A DNA stretch of 8,497 bases from CAZFER01 sp964517495. GTDB taxonomy: Bacteria > Hinthialibacterota > Hinthialibacteria > Hinthialibacterales > Hinthialibacteraceae. The stretch spans positions 1 through 8,497 of the forward strand of contig CAZFER010000127.1 of assembly GCA_964517495.1 (NCBI GenBank), read 5' to 3'. Of this stretch, positions 1 through 5,996 are shown piece after piece (within the stretch, counting starts at the first letter, position 1; the number at the start of each line of letters is the position of its first letter). The notes beneath the pieces were generated by a model. It was not told the DNA's origin, did not search any database, and was given only the letters and a program-made list of their open reading frames with translations. The position numbers were made by a program, and so were the translations under genes.

Positions 1-203
1 ACTGAGGACTGTCCGAACCAGGGAGTGCTAACACCAAAGGGGCCAGCATTCACTGAGGATTGACCAATCCAGGGTGGTGTTCCACCTGGTCCAATAATTG
101 GTGGTGTTCCACCCGGCCCAAGAATGGAGGCTGATGAAGCGAAGGGTAAAGCAAGGCATAGTGTAATACCTAATGCAATGACTTTGAATTGTCTACTAAA
201 CAT
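1..203 (-). CDS. Secreted Gly/Pro-rich repeat protein, partial (5' end only)
   Basis: This is the first 67 codons of a minus-strand gene that runs off the left edge of the window. The ATG at 203-201 is preceded by a good ribosome binding site (AGAGAGG about 9 nt upstream), which fixes the start. The N-terminus is a classical signal peptide: basic residues Arg4 and Lys7, a hydrophobic core (VIALGITLCLALPF) and a likely cleavage site near ASSA-S. The mature part is low-complexity. GPGGTPP occurs twice in tandem, then TPW(I/F)GQSS-like units recur (PPWIGQSS, later TPWFGQSS). The family is not recognised. Such Gly/Pro/Trp repeats suit a secreted or cell-surface structural protein, but that is inference. 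The gene is certainly incomplete here, so its length and C-terminus are unknown. Confidence 0.7.
   Translation of the reverse strand, partial: MFSRQFKVIALGITLCLALPFASSASILGPGGTPPIIGPGGTPPWIGQSSVNAGPFGVSTPWFGQSS
73..121 (-). repeat. Tandem 22-bp coding repeat, 27-bp period
   Basis: The units at 73-94 and 100-121 share GGTGGTGTTCCACC followed by (T/C)GG(T/C)CCAA, differing at only two positions. Both differences are silent in the encoded GPGGTPP motif. Each unit also contains a small palindrome (GGTGG/CCACC). The silent differences suggest the repeat is kept at protein level, although two units are little evidence. Confidence 0.7.
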
Positions 204-374
204 GTTTTTTAACCTCTCTTTAATTTTTTCTTTATTTTTTGAATTTACATGATGTGTGGATTTTGGCTTTAATTAATTATTTACTCTCTTTTTTTTTAAC
301 CACCCCCTTTACTGATGGAATATAACTATAAACCCCATAAAGATGGTTTATGAAAAACTATATGCTTTTGTGGA

Positions 375-399
375 CATTGAAATTTAATCCATTTCAATG
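375..399. repeat. Perfect 9-bp inverted repeat
   Basis: CATTGAAAT (375-383) pairs with ATTTCAATG (391-399) across a 7-nt loop. No T-run follows on either strand, so it is not a typical intrinsic terminator. It could be an operator for the minus-strand repeat-protein gene about 170 bp away or an mRNA hairpin. Nothing decides between these. Confidence 0.5.
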
Positions 400-460
400 C
401 CAGCATAAATCAAATCTATAAGTATGTTGTAACAAAGTCATGTTTCGTTGTGTAAGAAGA

Positions 461-640
461 ATGGTGAAAAAACCGGTTGAATACTTATTGACCATTCTTG
501 AACATACACAAGCAAATCGCCGGAGGATGGATAGACATGATGAAATACATGACGATATGTTTTGGGCGAAATTTTGCCAAGTATTGGTTAATTGTGTGGG
601 GTGTAAATTATTGAACAGACAGAAAACCATATCTGTATGA
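461..640 (+). CDS. Possible small hypothetical protein (59 aa)
   Basis: An open frame runs to the TGA at 638-640. Two starts are possible: ATG at 440 (66 aa) with no ribosome binding site, or ATG at 461 (59 aa) preceded by the purine-rich AAGAAGA. I prefer 461, although that binding site is weak and very close. The product begins MVKKPVEYLLTILEHTQANR, is charged and helix-prone, and has no signal peptide or recognised motif. In favour: the segment is about 37% GC inside a region nearer 25%, and the residue mix is protein-like. Against: no promoter was found, the start signal is weak and no family is recognised. It may be a real small gene, a decayed remnant or chance. Confidence 0.28.
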   Translation: MVKKPVEYLLTILEHTQANRRRMDRHDEIHDDMFWAKFCQVLVNCVGCKLLNRQKTISV

Positions 641-727
641 TTTCCCATACTCTCTTGTCTCCATTCTAAAACAATAGTACCAAAACAAAAAAAATAAATC
701 TTTTCAAATCATCGTAAAATAAAATGT

Positions 728-1918
728 TTAATCATGTGCCTGAAACAGAGAATCAAACCGATCGGGTAATGCTTCAAATCGATCTCGGTATAACTTATCC
801 ACACTATCTCTGGCATCGATTCCTGTTGAAGCCGGTGTTTGATACTGTATTTCTTTAATAATCTCCATGTCGTGGTTAATGATCCCCTCAATACGCTTTT
901 TAAAGGGAGTAGTAATTGCATCTATATCAATTTGGTCTTTATTCGGATCGTTCTTTTTGATGAGCGCAACGGATGATTCAAGTTCAATTAACAGATGATC
1001 AATTTTACGTTCTAACATTGAAAGCCGCTGGGTTTTTTCTTTTTTGCTTTGGAAAGCACCACCATACTCAGCATATCTCATGCTACGCTGCTTATAGGCT
1101 TCATTTAAAATTGCAATTTGAACATCCGCCTGGGCTTTGTCTTTGGGATTTTGGAATTTCTCTTCCATTTTATGAATGGTCTGCATCGCGTTGGAATATC
1201 CTTGCATGGCGCCATTGAAATCATGGATTGCTTTGCTTGCGGATTGAACTGCATCTGCTAATTCCACTTCTGTTTTGGGGTATTCCGCGAAAAAGGCGTA
1301 TAAGTTTCCAGCAGCTGAATCAAGGGTTGTGGAATCGGGTTGATAATGGCGGGTCCAATAAATCAGATCACGGGATAACTTAAAAAACTCGAGTTTTGTT
1401 TCATTCGTCACACCAATATATTTTCCATTGTCACGTTTGCTCCAAAGCAACATTCCTTTTGGAGTATCTTGTTCACCAACAACAGTATACAAAGCGCCAT
1501 TTGGTAATTTTCCTTTACCTATGTTGATGGGATTACATAAGAAAGCATAAATACCTGTCACTCGTGTCATTGGTGCCGGACCAAAATCGTTGACTTGAAG
1601 CGAAAAGCCTAAATTTTCTCCTCCACCAATGTTTGGAGATAGAACAGTGTTGTTTGCACTCCAACGTGGATTGATTTGGGCCGCCATTCCAGCGTTATAA
1701 CTACCACCCCAGGATGATTGGGCAGCTTCGATATAGAAGAACGCTGGCAATTCAGCATCATCCAGAACAGCCACCATCCCATCCAATACTTGCTGGGAAA
1801 TGCTGGTCATACTCTCTTTTTGCAAGTCGGAAACAGATTCATATTGAACAGGTTTCATCGCGCAGCCAGAGAATAAAAAAACGAAGCATAATGGAATAAT
1901 ATAAAAAAAACGAGACAT
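728..1918 (-). CDS. Hypothetical outer-membrane or periplasmic lipoprotein (396 aa)
   Basis: The start is firm: GGAGGAT lies 3 nt before the ATG, and a promoter lies 44-72 bp upstream. Residues 1-18 are a lipoprotein signal peptide (MSRFFYIIPLCFVFLFSG) followed by Cys19, the likely lipidated residue in LFSGC. Residues about 45-135 are rich in Gly, Asn and aromatics (SSWGGSYNAGMAAQINPRWS, NDFGPAPMTRVTGIYAFLCN). Residues about 220-340 look helical and coiled-coil-like, with many Lys, Glu, Gln and Leu residues. No transmembrane segments follow the signal. I do not recognise a named family and assign no function. The protein is probably anchored in the outer membrane, since residue +2 is Ala, not the Asp inner-membrane retention signal known from enterobacteria. 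It stands alone, divergent from the lactate operon. Confidence 0.9.
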   Translation of the reverse strand: MSRFFYIIPLCFVFLFSGCAMKPVQYESVSDLQKESMTSISQQVLDGMVAVLDDAELPAFFYIEAAQSSWGGSYNAGMAAQINPRWSANNTVLSPNIGGGENLGFSLQVNDFGPAPMTRVTGIYAFLCNPINIGKGKLPNGALYTVVGEQDTPKGMLLWSKRDNGKYIGVTNETKLEFFKLSRDLIYWTRHYQPDSTTLDSAAGNLYAFFAEYPKTEVELADAVQSASKAIHDFNGAMQGYSNAMQTIHKMEEKFQNPKDKAQADVQIAILNEAYKQRSMRYAEYGGAFQSKKEKTQRLSMLERKIDHLLIELESSVALIKKNDPNKDQIDIDAITTPFKKRIEGIINHDMEIIKEIQYQTPASTGIDARDSVDKLYRDRFEALPDRFDSLFQAHD

Positions 1919-1961
1919 ATATCCTCCGATGGTTTAAAAAAACATAGCATTATTGAAAAAT

Positions 1962-1990
1962 ATTTTACAAACTTTATAGACTAATGTCAA
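1962..1990 (-). promoter_or_regulatory. Sigma70-type promoter of the lipoprotein gene
   Basis: On the minus strand the -35 box TTGACA (1990-1985) is separated by exactly 17 bp from the -10 box TAAAAT (1967-1962). Transcription would begin near 1955, giving a leader of about 37 nt that includes the GGAGGAT ribosome binding site. The -35 is a full consensus match and the -10 matches 5 of 6. Confidence 0.75.
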
Positions 1991-2026
1991 GCTTATTCAC
2001 AGAATATTTATATTTAAAACCTTATA

Positions 2027-2074
2027 AAACTTATATAAAGTGAAATTATATATAAGTTTGTCAATTTTGTCAAT
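2027..2074. promoter_or_regulatory. Candidate operator: 11-bp inverted repeat plus tandem TTTGTCAAT
   Basis: AAACTTATATA (2027-2037) is perfectly inverted at 2049-2059 (TATATAAGTTT) around an 11-nt spacer. Overlapping its right end are two head-to-tail copies of TTTGTCAAT (2057-2065 and 2066-2074). The cluster sits upstream of both the lipoprotein promoter and the lactate operon, as expected of a regulator site. It does not resemble the TNGTNNNACNA-type operators I associate with FadR-family GntR regulators of lactate genes, so the regulator is unknown. In such AT-rich DNA some symmetry is expected by chance. Confidence 0.4.
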
Positions 2075-2218
2075 ATAAATTTAAATACAATCCTGGATTT
2101 TCTTTTTAGATAGTTTGGTAATGATTTAAATTATTTTACAACATCCAGGTGGTTTCACAATTTTTCTGAATCCAGTTGCTGTTGTTAGATAGACAGAAGT
2201 TGTTTAATATTGAATAAA

Positions 2219-2224
2219 TATAAT
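2219..2224 (+). promoter_or_regulatory. Possible -10 box for the lut-like operon
   Basis: A consensus TATAAT lies 23 bp before the lutC-like start. No good -35 lies 16-18 bp upstream, so it would need an activator or be a chance match. An alternative is TTGTCA (2058-2063) with TTAAAT (2081-2086) at 17-bp spacing, inside the candidate operator. Confidence 0.25.
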
Positions 2225-2247
2225 GTCCATTTGTTTTGGCTTGATAA

Positions 2248-2823
2248 ATGATGAATGAGATTATTGATAAATTTAAAGAAAAATATGAATCACTTTCTGG
2301 AAAAGTCTATTGTTCCAGGAGTGTGGAGCAAACGATCGAGTTTATTGGACAGATTATTGAAGCCAATTCTCCTAAACACGTTGCTCTGGCGGGCTTATCA
2401 CCAGAAATAGTTGAGAGATTGGAAACATCTCATTTTGTGCAAGGTATTGATTTATTAAATGAACCCTTTGATAATACTCACCTTCCTGATCATATTGACA
2501 AAGCAACCATAGGTATATCATCCGCAAAGTACGCGATTGCGGAAACCGGTACAATCATTGAAATCAGCACCAACGATGCGCTTCGATTGGTCTCCACATT
2601 ACCGTTAGTTCATATTGCCTTGGTTAACCAAGAGACGATTTTACCCACTTTGGATGAAGCCACTGATATTTTAAATTCCGCATTTAATGACCATTCAAAA
2701 CATTGTGTGGTTTCGTTTATTTCCGGTCCCAGCCGGACGGGAGATATTGAGATGAAACTTACACTGGGTGTGCATGGTCCCAAGGAATCGCACGTGATTG
2801 TGTATAAGGATTCTCATGATTAA
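2248..2823 (+). CDS. lutC: LUD-domain protein, LutC/LldG-like lactate utilization subunit (191 aa)
   Basis: LutC/LldG is the small LUD-domain member of the LutABC (LldEFG) iron-sulfur lactate oxidation system, acting in the cytoplasm or at the inner face of the membrane. LUD hallmarks are visible: ISSAKYAIAETGTI at residues 90-103, LRLVSTLPLVHIALV at 112-126, and the C-terminal GPSRTGDIE and GVHGPKE around 160-180. The length of 191 aa suits the family (about 190-240). There are no Cys motifs, as expected for this subunit. The gene opens with two consecutive ATGs (2248 and 2251) and lacks a clear ribosome binding site, so the exact start is uncertain. The stop is 6 bp from the next gene, which encodes its expected partners. 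Lactate as the substrate is inferred from family and context. Related LUD proteins can serve other 2-hydroxy acids. Confidence 0.85.
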   Translation: MMNEIIDKFKEKYESLSGKVYCSRSVEQTIEFIGQIIEANSPKHVALAGLSPEIVERLETSHFVQGIDLLNEPFDNTHLPDHIDKATIGISSAKYAIAETGTIIEISTNDALRLVSTLPLVHIALVNQETILPTLDEATDILNSAFNDHSKHCVVSFISGPSRTGDIEMKLTLGVHGPKESHVIVYKDSHD

Positions 2824-2829
2824 AGGAGA

Positions 2830-4956
2830 ATGATGACGTATACACTGAAGAAGAAAATCCGCAAAGCATTGGATGAAAAAGAGAAAGGTCAAGCACTCTA
2901 TACCGCGATGAAGCGGGGTAGAGATAAACGATCTGAGGCTATCGAAACGATGCCTGAGGGGGAATCGTTTCGTGAGGAAATTAAGGAAATAAAGCAAAAT
3001 AGCATCGCTTCTCAAGATGAATTGGTGGCCCAATTCATGGCGCAGGCTCAACAACGGGGAGCATCGGTGTTTTTGGCTCAGGATGGCCCTGAGGCGGTTG
3101 AGCATGTCTTAAGAATTGTTCATAAGCATAAATCTAAACGTGTAGCAAAATCAAAGTCTTTAACCAGCGAAGAGATCGAAATAAACCACCCGCTTGAAGA
3201 AGCGGGATTGGAAGTAATAGAGACTGATTTGGGTGAATTGATCATCCAAAAGTTAAAAGAAAAACCCTTTCATTTGGTATTCCCCGCGGTTCACAAAACC
3301 GCTTCTGAAGTGGCTGATCTTTTTACGAAACTCACCGATGTTCCCCTAACGGAAGATGTTCAAGAAATCATGAAAGTGGTGCGCCAATACCTTCGGCCGA
3401 TCTTTCTCAATGCTGATATTGGGTTGACCGGGGCAAATATTGCCATCGCGGATACTGGCGCCATTGCCATTGAAACCAATGAAGGCAATGCCCGTTTGGT
3501 TACCAGTATTCCAGATGTTCATATATGTATTGTGGGGATAGAAAAAATTGTTCCCTCTTTTAAAGAAGCGGTTAAATTAGCGCTTGCTCATCCCCTTAGC
3601 GCGGTTGGTCAGTTTTTGACCACTTATGTCACCTTTATGGCGGGGCGGAATCCATTAGGTGAGGACCAGCAAGAAAAGAAACGTGAAACCCATATTATTT
3701 TGTTGGACAATGGCCGTTCGCGGATGCGAAACGATGCCTGGTATGTTGAAGCGCTGCACTGTATTCGATGCGGAGCTTGTATGAATATCTGTCCGACTTA
3801 TGGTGTTGTCGGAGGCCATACGTTTGGTTATATTTATCCTGGCCCCATTGGAATACCTTGGACAGCCAATGTTCATGGCTTGGAAAAAGCGAATGAATTT
3901 GCGGATCTTTGTATATCGTGTGGTTTATGTCAAGAAATATGTCCTGCTGATATCAATATTCCCATGATGATCGCCAAGACCAAACATGAGTATCATACTG
4001 ATCATCCCCAGCCTATGGTTAATCGGTTTTTGATGAAAGCCGAGGCCATGGCAAAAATAGGTTCTATGACAGCACCTATTTCAAATTGGTTTATCCGTAA
4101 TCCGCTCTTCCGCGCGTTTATGGAGAAATGTACGGGGATTGAACGGACACGGGAAATACCTCCCTTTTCTCGAAAAACACTTACCACGTGGTATAAGAAA
4201 CACAAAAAACATAAATTAACACGAGAATTCAAGCGAAAGGTGGCTTTTTTTACCGACATTTATGCGAACTACAATAGGCCTGATATAGGCAGGCAGGTTG
4301 TAACTTTTTTGGAACGTTGCGGGTGTGAGGTTTTATTACCGGAGCAAAAGTCATGCGGCTATCCATATATTGGTTACGGGGCTTTGGATCGTGCGAAGGA
4401 AATAGCCCAATATAATGTTGATCATTTTGCCCCCTTGGTAAATGAAAGATGTGATATTATTACAACTGAACCAACTGCAGCTTATTGCCTTATTCATTCT
4501 TATCCCAAATTGCTTGATCATAGTGCAGACTCGCTCCAGGTTTCTTCTCACACATATGAATTATTTGATTATCTGAATCGGTTGCTTGATGAACAACTGA
4601 TTCCGGACGATACCTTGGAAGATCATAAGTTAGGCGGTAAACACTTTGGATTTCATCTTTCGTGTCATCAGCGTCCCCTCTCCGCGGGGAAGGCAACCAT
4701 GGAGTGGCTTCGAAAATTGGGAGCCAAGGTTTCATTGATTGAAACAGGTACCTGCTGTGGGATGGCGGGTACATTTGGGATGAAATCGGGGGAATTGGGG
4801 TACGAATTATCCCAGGCAGTTGGAGAACCGCTTTTTAAAGCATTTAACGAAGCGGATGTGGATGCTATTGTGACGGAAAGCAGTGTGTGCCGGATTCATC
4901 TCCGTGAGGGAACCCGTTTTGAGGTTTTCCATCCGCTCGAGTTATTATCACTCTAA
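2830..4956 (+). CDS. LutB-LutA (LldF-LldE) fusion: LUD domain, two 4Fe-4S, two CCG domains (708 aa)
   Basis: This single protein appears to combine two subunits of the lactate-oxidising iron-sulfur complex. Domain order: basic N-terminal helix; LUD domain about 60-290 (NADIGLTGANIAIADTGAI from residue 194); two 4Fe-4S sites with C311/C314/C317/C321 (CIRCGAC) and C361/C364/C367/C371 (CISCGLC); between them the LutB-typical GGHTFGYIYPGPIG; then two CCG domains. CCG2 looks intact, with C612, C642-C643 (CCGMAGTFG) and C687. CCG1 is degenerate: the double Cys is S508-C509 (KSCGYP) and the upstream ligand position is I477. LutB alone is about 470 aa and LutA about 240, so 708 fits a fusion. As I recall, Desulfovibrio has a similar fused LldEF beside LldG. 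AAGGAG at 2823-2828 is 1 nt from the first ATG (2830) but 4 nt from the second (2833), so 2833 may be the true start. Residue numbers count from 2830. Confidence 0.88.
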   Translation: MMTYTLKKKIRKALDEKEKGQALYTAMKRGRDKRSEAIETMPEGESFREEIKEIKQNSIASQDELVAQFMAQAQQRGASVFLAQDGPEAVEHVLRIVHKHKSKRVAKSKSLTSEEIEINHPLEEAGLEVIETDLGELIIQKLKEKPFHLVFPAVHKTASEVADLFTKLTDVPLTEDVQEIMKVVRQYLRPIFLNADIGLTGANIAIADTGAIAIETNEGNARLVTSIPDVHICIVGIEKIVPSFKEAVKLALAHPLSAVGQFLTTYVTFMAGRNPLGEDQQEKKRETHIILLDNGRSRMRNDAWYVEALHCIRCGACMNICPTYGVVGGHTFGYIYPGPIGIPWTANVHGLEKANEFADLCISCGLCQEICPADINIPMMIAKTKHEYHTDHPQPMVNRFLMKAEAMAKIGSMTAPISNWFIRNPLFRAFMEKCTGIERTREIPPFSRKTLTTWYKKHKKHKLTREFKRKVAFFTDIYANYNRPDIGRQVVTFLERCGCEVLLPEQKSCGYPYIGYGALDRAKEIAQYNVDHFAPLVNERCDIITTEPTAAYCLIHSYPKLLDHSADSLQVSSHTYELFDYLNRLLDEQLIPDDTLEDHKLGGKHFGFHLSCHQRPLSAGKATMEWLRKLGAKVSLIETGTCCGMAGTFGMKSGELGYELSQAVGEPLFKAFNEADVDAIVTESSVCRIHLREGTRFEVFHPLELLSL

Positions 4957-4969
4957 AAGGGACATTCAA

Positions 4970-5704
4970 ATGAAACCTTTCGTAATATGGATTGTTCTAT
5001 TTATTGTTTATTTCAGTCTTTGCATTCCATGGTCTTTTTCAAACCCAGCATCAGCTAAAGCCATAAAACCTGCCACACAGACTATTCCACCAGCCAGAAG
5101 CCATTATATGGGGCGAAAGATTGCCCGCACCATGCACTATTCTGGTGCCGAATGGCTTATTCGTGAAACCCGTGAGAATGAGGAAGCCACTTCCAAATTG
5201 CTCGATGAACTGGATATTAAACCCGGGCAGATGATTGCCGATATTGGCTGTGGTATTGGATATTACTCCATCCCACTGGCTAAGCGGGTGGGAGAAAAAG
5301 GGCAGGTTTTTGCCGTCGATATTCAACAAGAGATGTTGAATGGCCTTAAGCAGCGCGCATTAAAGGCTGCTGTTTCAAATATCAATTTCATTTTGGGTAA
5401 TGCCATTGATCCCAAATTACCGGAGGGGAAAATTGATTTGGTGTTATTGGTTGATGTTTATCATGAATTCTCTCATCCCGAATATATGCTAAAAGCCATT
5501 CGAGACAGCTTGAAACCCCATGGACGGGTGGCATTGGTGGAATATCGCGCTGAAGATCCTGATGTCCCTATTAAGGAGCTTCACAAAATGAGCAAATCAC
5601 AAATATTAAAGGAATGGCTGCATAATAGTTTTAGGCTGGTTGAAGAATATGATCAACTCCCCTGGCAACACCTGATGTTTTTTAAGCGTCAAGAAAAACC
5701 GTGA
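4970..5704 (+). CDS. Exported class I SAM-dependent methyltransferase (244 aa)
   Basis: The start at 4970 is chosen because AAAGGGA lies 7 nt upstream and it begins just after the stop of the LutB-LutA fusion (13 bp gap). An upstream in-frame ATG at 4883 would overlap that gene and spoil the signal peptide. Residues 1-29 form a Sec-type signal: Lys2, a long hydrophobic stretch, then NPASA with likely cleavage before Lys30. Residues 46-72 (YMGRKIARTMHYSGAEWLIR onwards) form a characteristic N-terminal segment. Rossmann methyltransferase motifs follow: motif I ADIGCGIG at 90-97, acidic Asp117 in VFAVD, and motif IV VDVYHEFSHP at 161-170. The C-terminus carries LPWQHLMFF. I recall a widespread family with these same features in Planctomycetes and deltaproteobacteria, of unknown substrate. 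Probably co-transcribed with the lut-like genes. An N-terminal membrane anchor instead of a cleaved signal is possible. Confidence 0.88.
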   Translation: MKPFVIWIVLFIVYFSLCIPWSFSNPASAKAIKPATQTIPPARSHYMGRKIARTMHYSGAEWLIRETRENEEATSKLLDELDIKPGQMIADIGCGIGYYSIPLAKRVGEKGQVFAVDIQQEMLNGLKQRALKAAVSNINFILGNAIDPKLPEGKIDLVLLVDVYHEFSHPEYMLKAIRDSLKPHGRVALVEYRAEDPDVPIKELHKMSKSQILKEWLHNSFRLVEEYDQLPWQHLMFFKRQEKP

Positions 5705-5743
5705 TTTTGTGGTGCTTGCATGCTTATCTCACTTTGTTTCAAA

Positions 5744-5996
5744 GAGATTGTCTCAAAAATGGGTTGACACATAGGTCAACCCCCAATGTTATTAAGTTAA
5801 AGGGGAGGGCGAGGCTCCCACCGAGCCGTTATACGTTGAAACGGTTCGGCAGGAGCCTTGCCCTCCCTATTAAACGATCCAATTTGATCTGAACTTAATG
5901 ACATTGGGTCAACCCCTACATGTAGTAGGGGCGAACCTATGTGTTCGCCCTCTGTTGTGGTACGGCAAACATCTGGATGAGTTTTGAGACAATCTC
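5744..5996. mobile_element. Nested palindromic MITE-like element (~253 bp)
   Basis: The ends are perfect 15-bp inverted repeats: GAGATTGTCTCAAAA (5744-5758) and its complement at 5982-5996. Inside are further inverted pairs. Hairpin 5761-5782 (GGGTTGAC, loop ACATAG, GTCAACCC) faces hairpin 5929-5950 (GGGCGAAC, loop CTATGT, GTTCGCCC). A 17-bp arm CCCAATGTTATTAAGTT (5782-5798) is inverted at 5892-5908 with one mismatch. A central 28-bp arm (5803-5830) pairs with 5840-5867, two of its four non-complementary positions being G-U in RNA. No coding capacity or transposase is seen, so movement would need enzymes in trans. No clear target-site duplication was found. A third end-like copy at 7635-7650 supports a repeat family. 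Confidence 0.65.
5803..5867. repeat. Central GC-rich 28-bp imperfect inverted repeat
   Basis: The left arm 5803-5830 begins GGGAGGGCGAGGCTCC and ends GAGCCGTT. The right arm 5840-5867 is its near-complement. The loop is 9 nt (5831-5839). Sequences of the form GGGAGGGCGAGGCTCC...CCGAGCC are, from memory, a common dispersed intergenic repeat in many bacterial genomes. No U-run follows the stem, so it is not a standard terminator. Confidence 0.75.

Larger units (their letters stand above)
204..727. other. AT-rich intergenic region with two small hairpins and a doubtful small ORF
   Basis: This lies between the 5' end of the repeat-protein gene and the 3' end of the lipoprotein gene. It holds long T-rich and A-rich runs, for example around 221-240, 289-298 and 690-700. 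There is a stem with a 2-nt bulge at 328-351 and a perfect 9-bp stem at 375-399. The stretch 440-640 is less AT-rich (about 37% GC in 461-640) and has an open frame, listed separately. I found no convincing sigma70 promoter for the repeat-protein gene and no clear intrinsic terminator for the lipoprotein gene. Confidence 0.5.
1919..2247. other. Divergent AT-rich control region between lipoprotein gene and lut-like operon
   Basis: It contains the lipoprotein promoter (1962-1990), a perfect inverted repeat (2027-2059), a tandem 9-bp direct repeat (2057-2074), a loosely spaced 7-bp inverted repeat (CCTGGAT 2092-2098 and ATCCAGG 2143-2149) and a TATAAT box at 2219-2224. No gene is seen here. The lut-like operon must be transcribed from somewhere in this stretch. 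Confidence 0.6.

Noticed and set aside
394..648. 84-codon minus-strand open frame opposite the small ORF
   Set aside because: It has a Cys/Ser/Leu-rich shadow-like composition and no ribosome binding site. If this region codes at all, the plus strand is the better candidate.
2695..3105. 136-codon minus-strand open frame across the lutC-lutB junction
   Set aside because: It is antisense to two well-supported genes with clear family motifs and has a shadow composition.
4883..4969. N-terminal extension of the methyltransferase to an upstream ATG at 4883
   Set aside because: It would overlap the 3' end of the LutB-LutA fusion by over 70 bp, has no ribosome binding site and would bury the signal peptide. 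The ATG at 4970 has AAAGGGA 7 nt upstream.
5803..5867. Bidirectional terminator between the methyltransferase and glycosyltransferase genes
   Set aside because: The stem is strong but no U-run follows on either strand. It is better explained as the core of a repeat element.
5701..5892. 63-codon open frame on the plus strand ending in GRARLPPSR...FGRSLALP-like sequence
   Set aside because: It is a translation of the palindromic repeat. The peptide arises from the two arms of the GC-rich inverted repeat, there is no ribosome binding site, and it begins inside the methyltransferase stop region.
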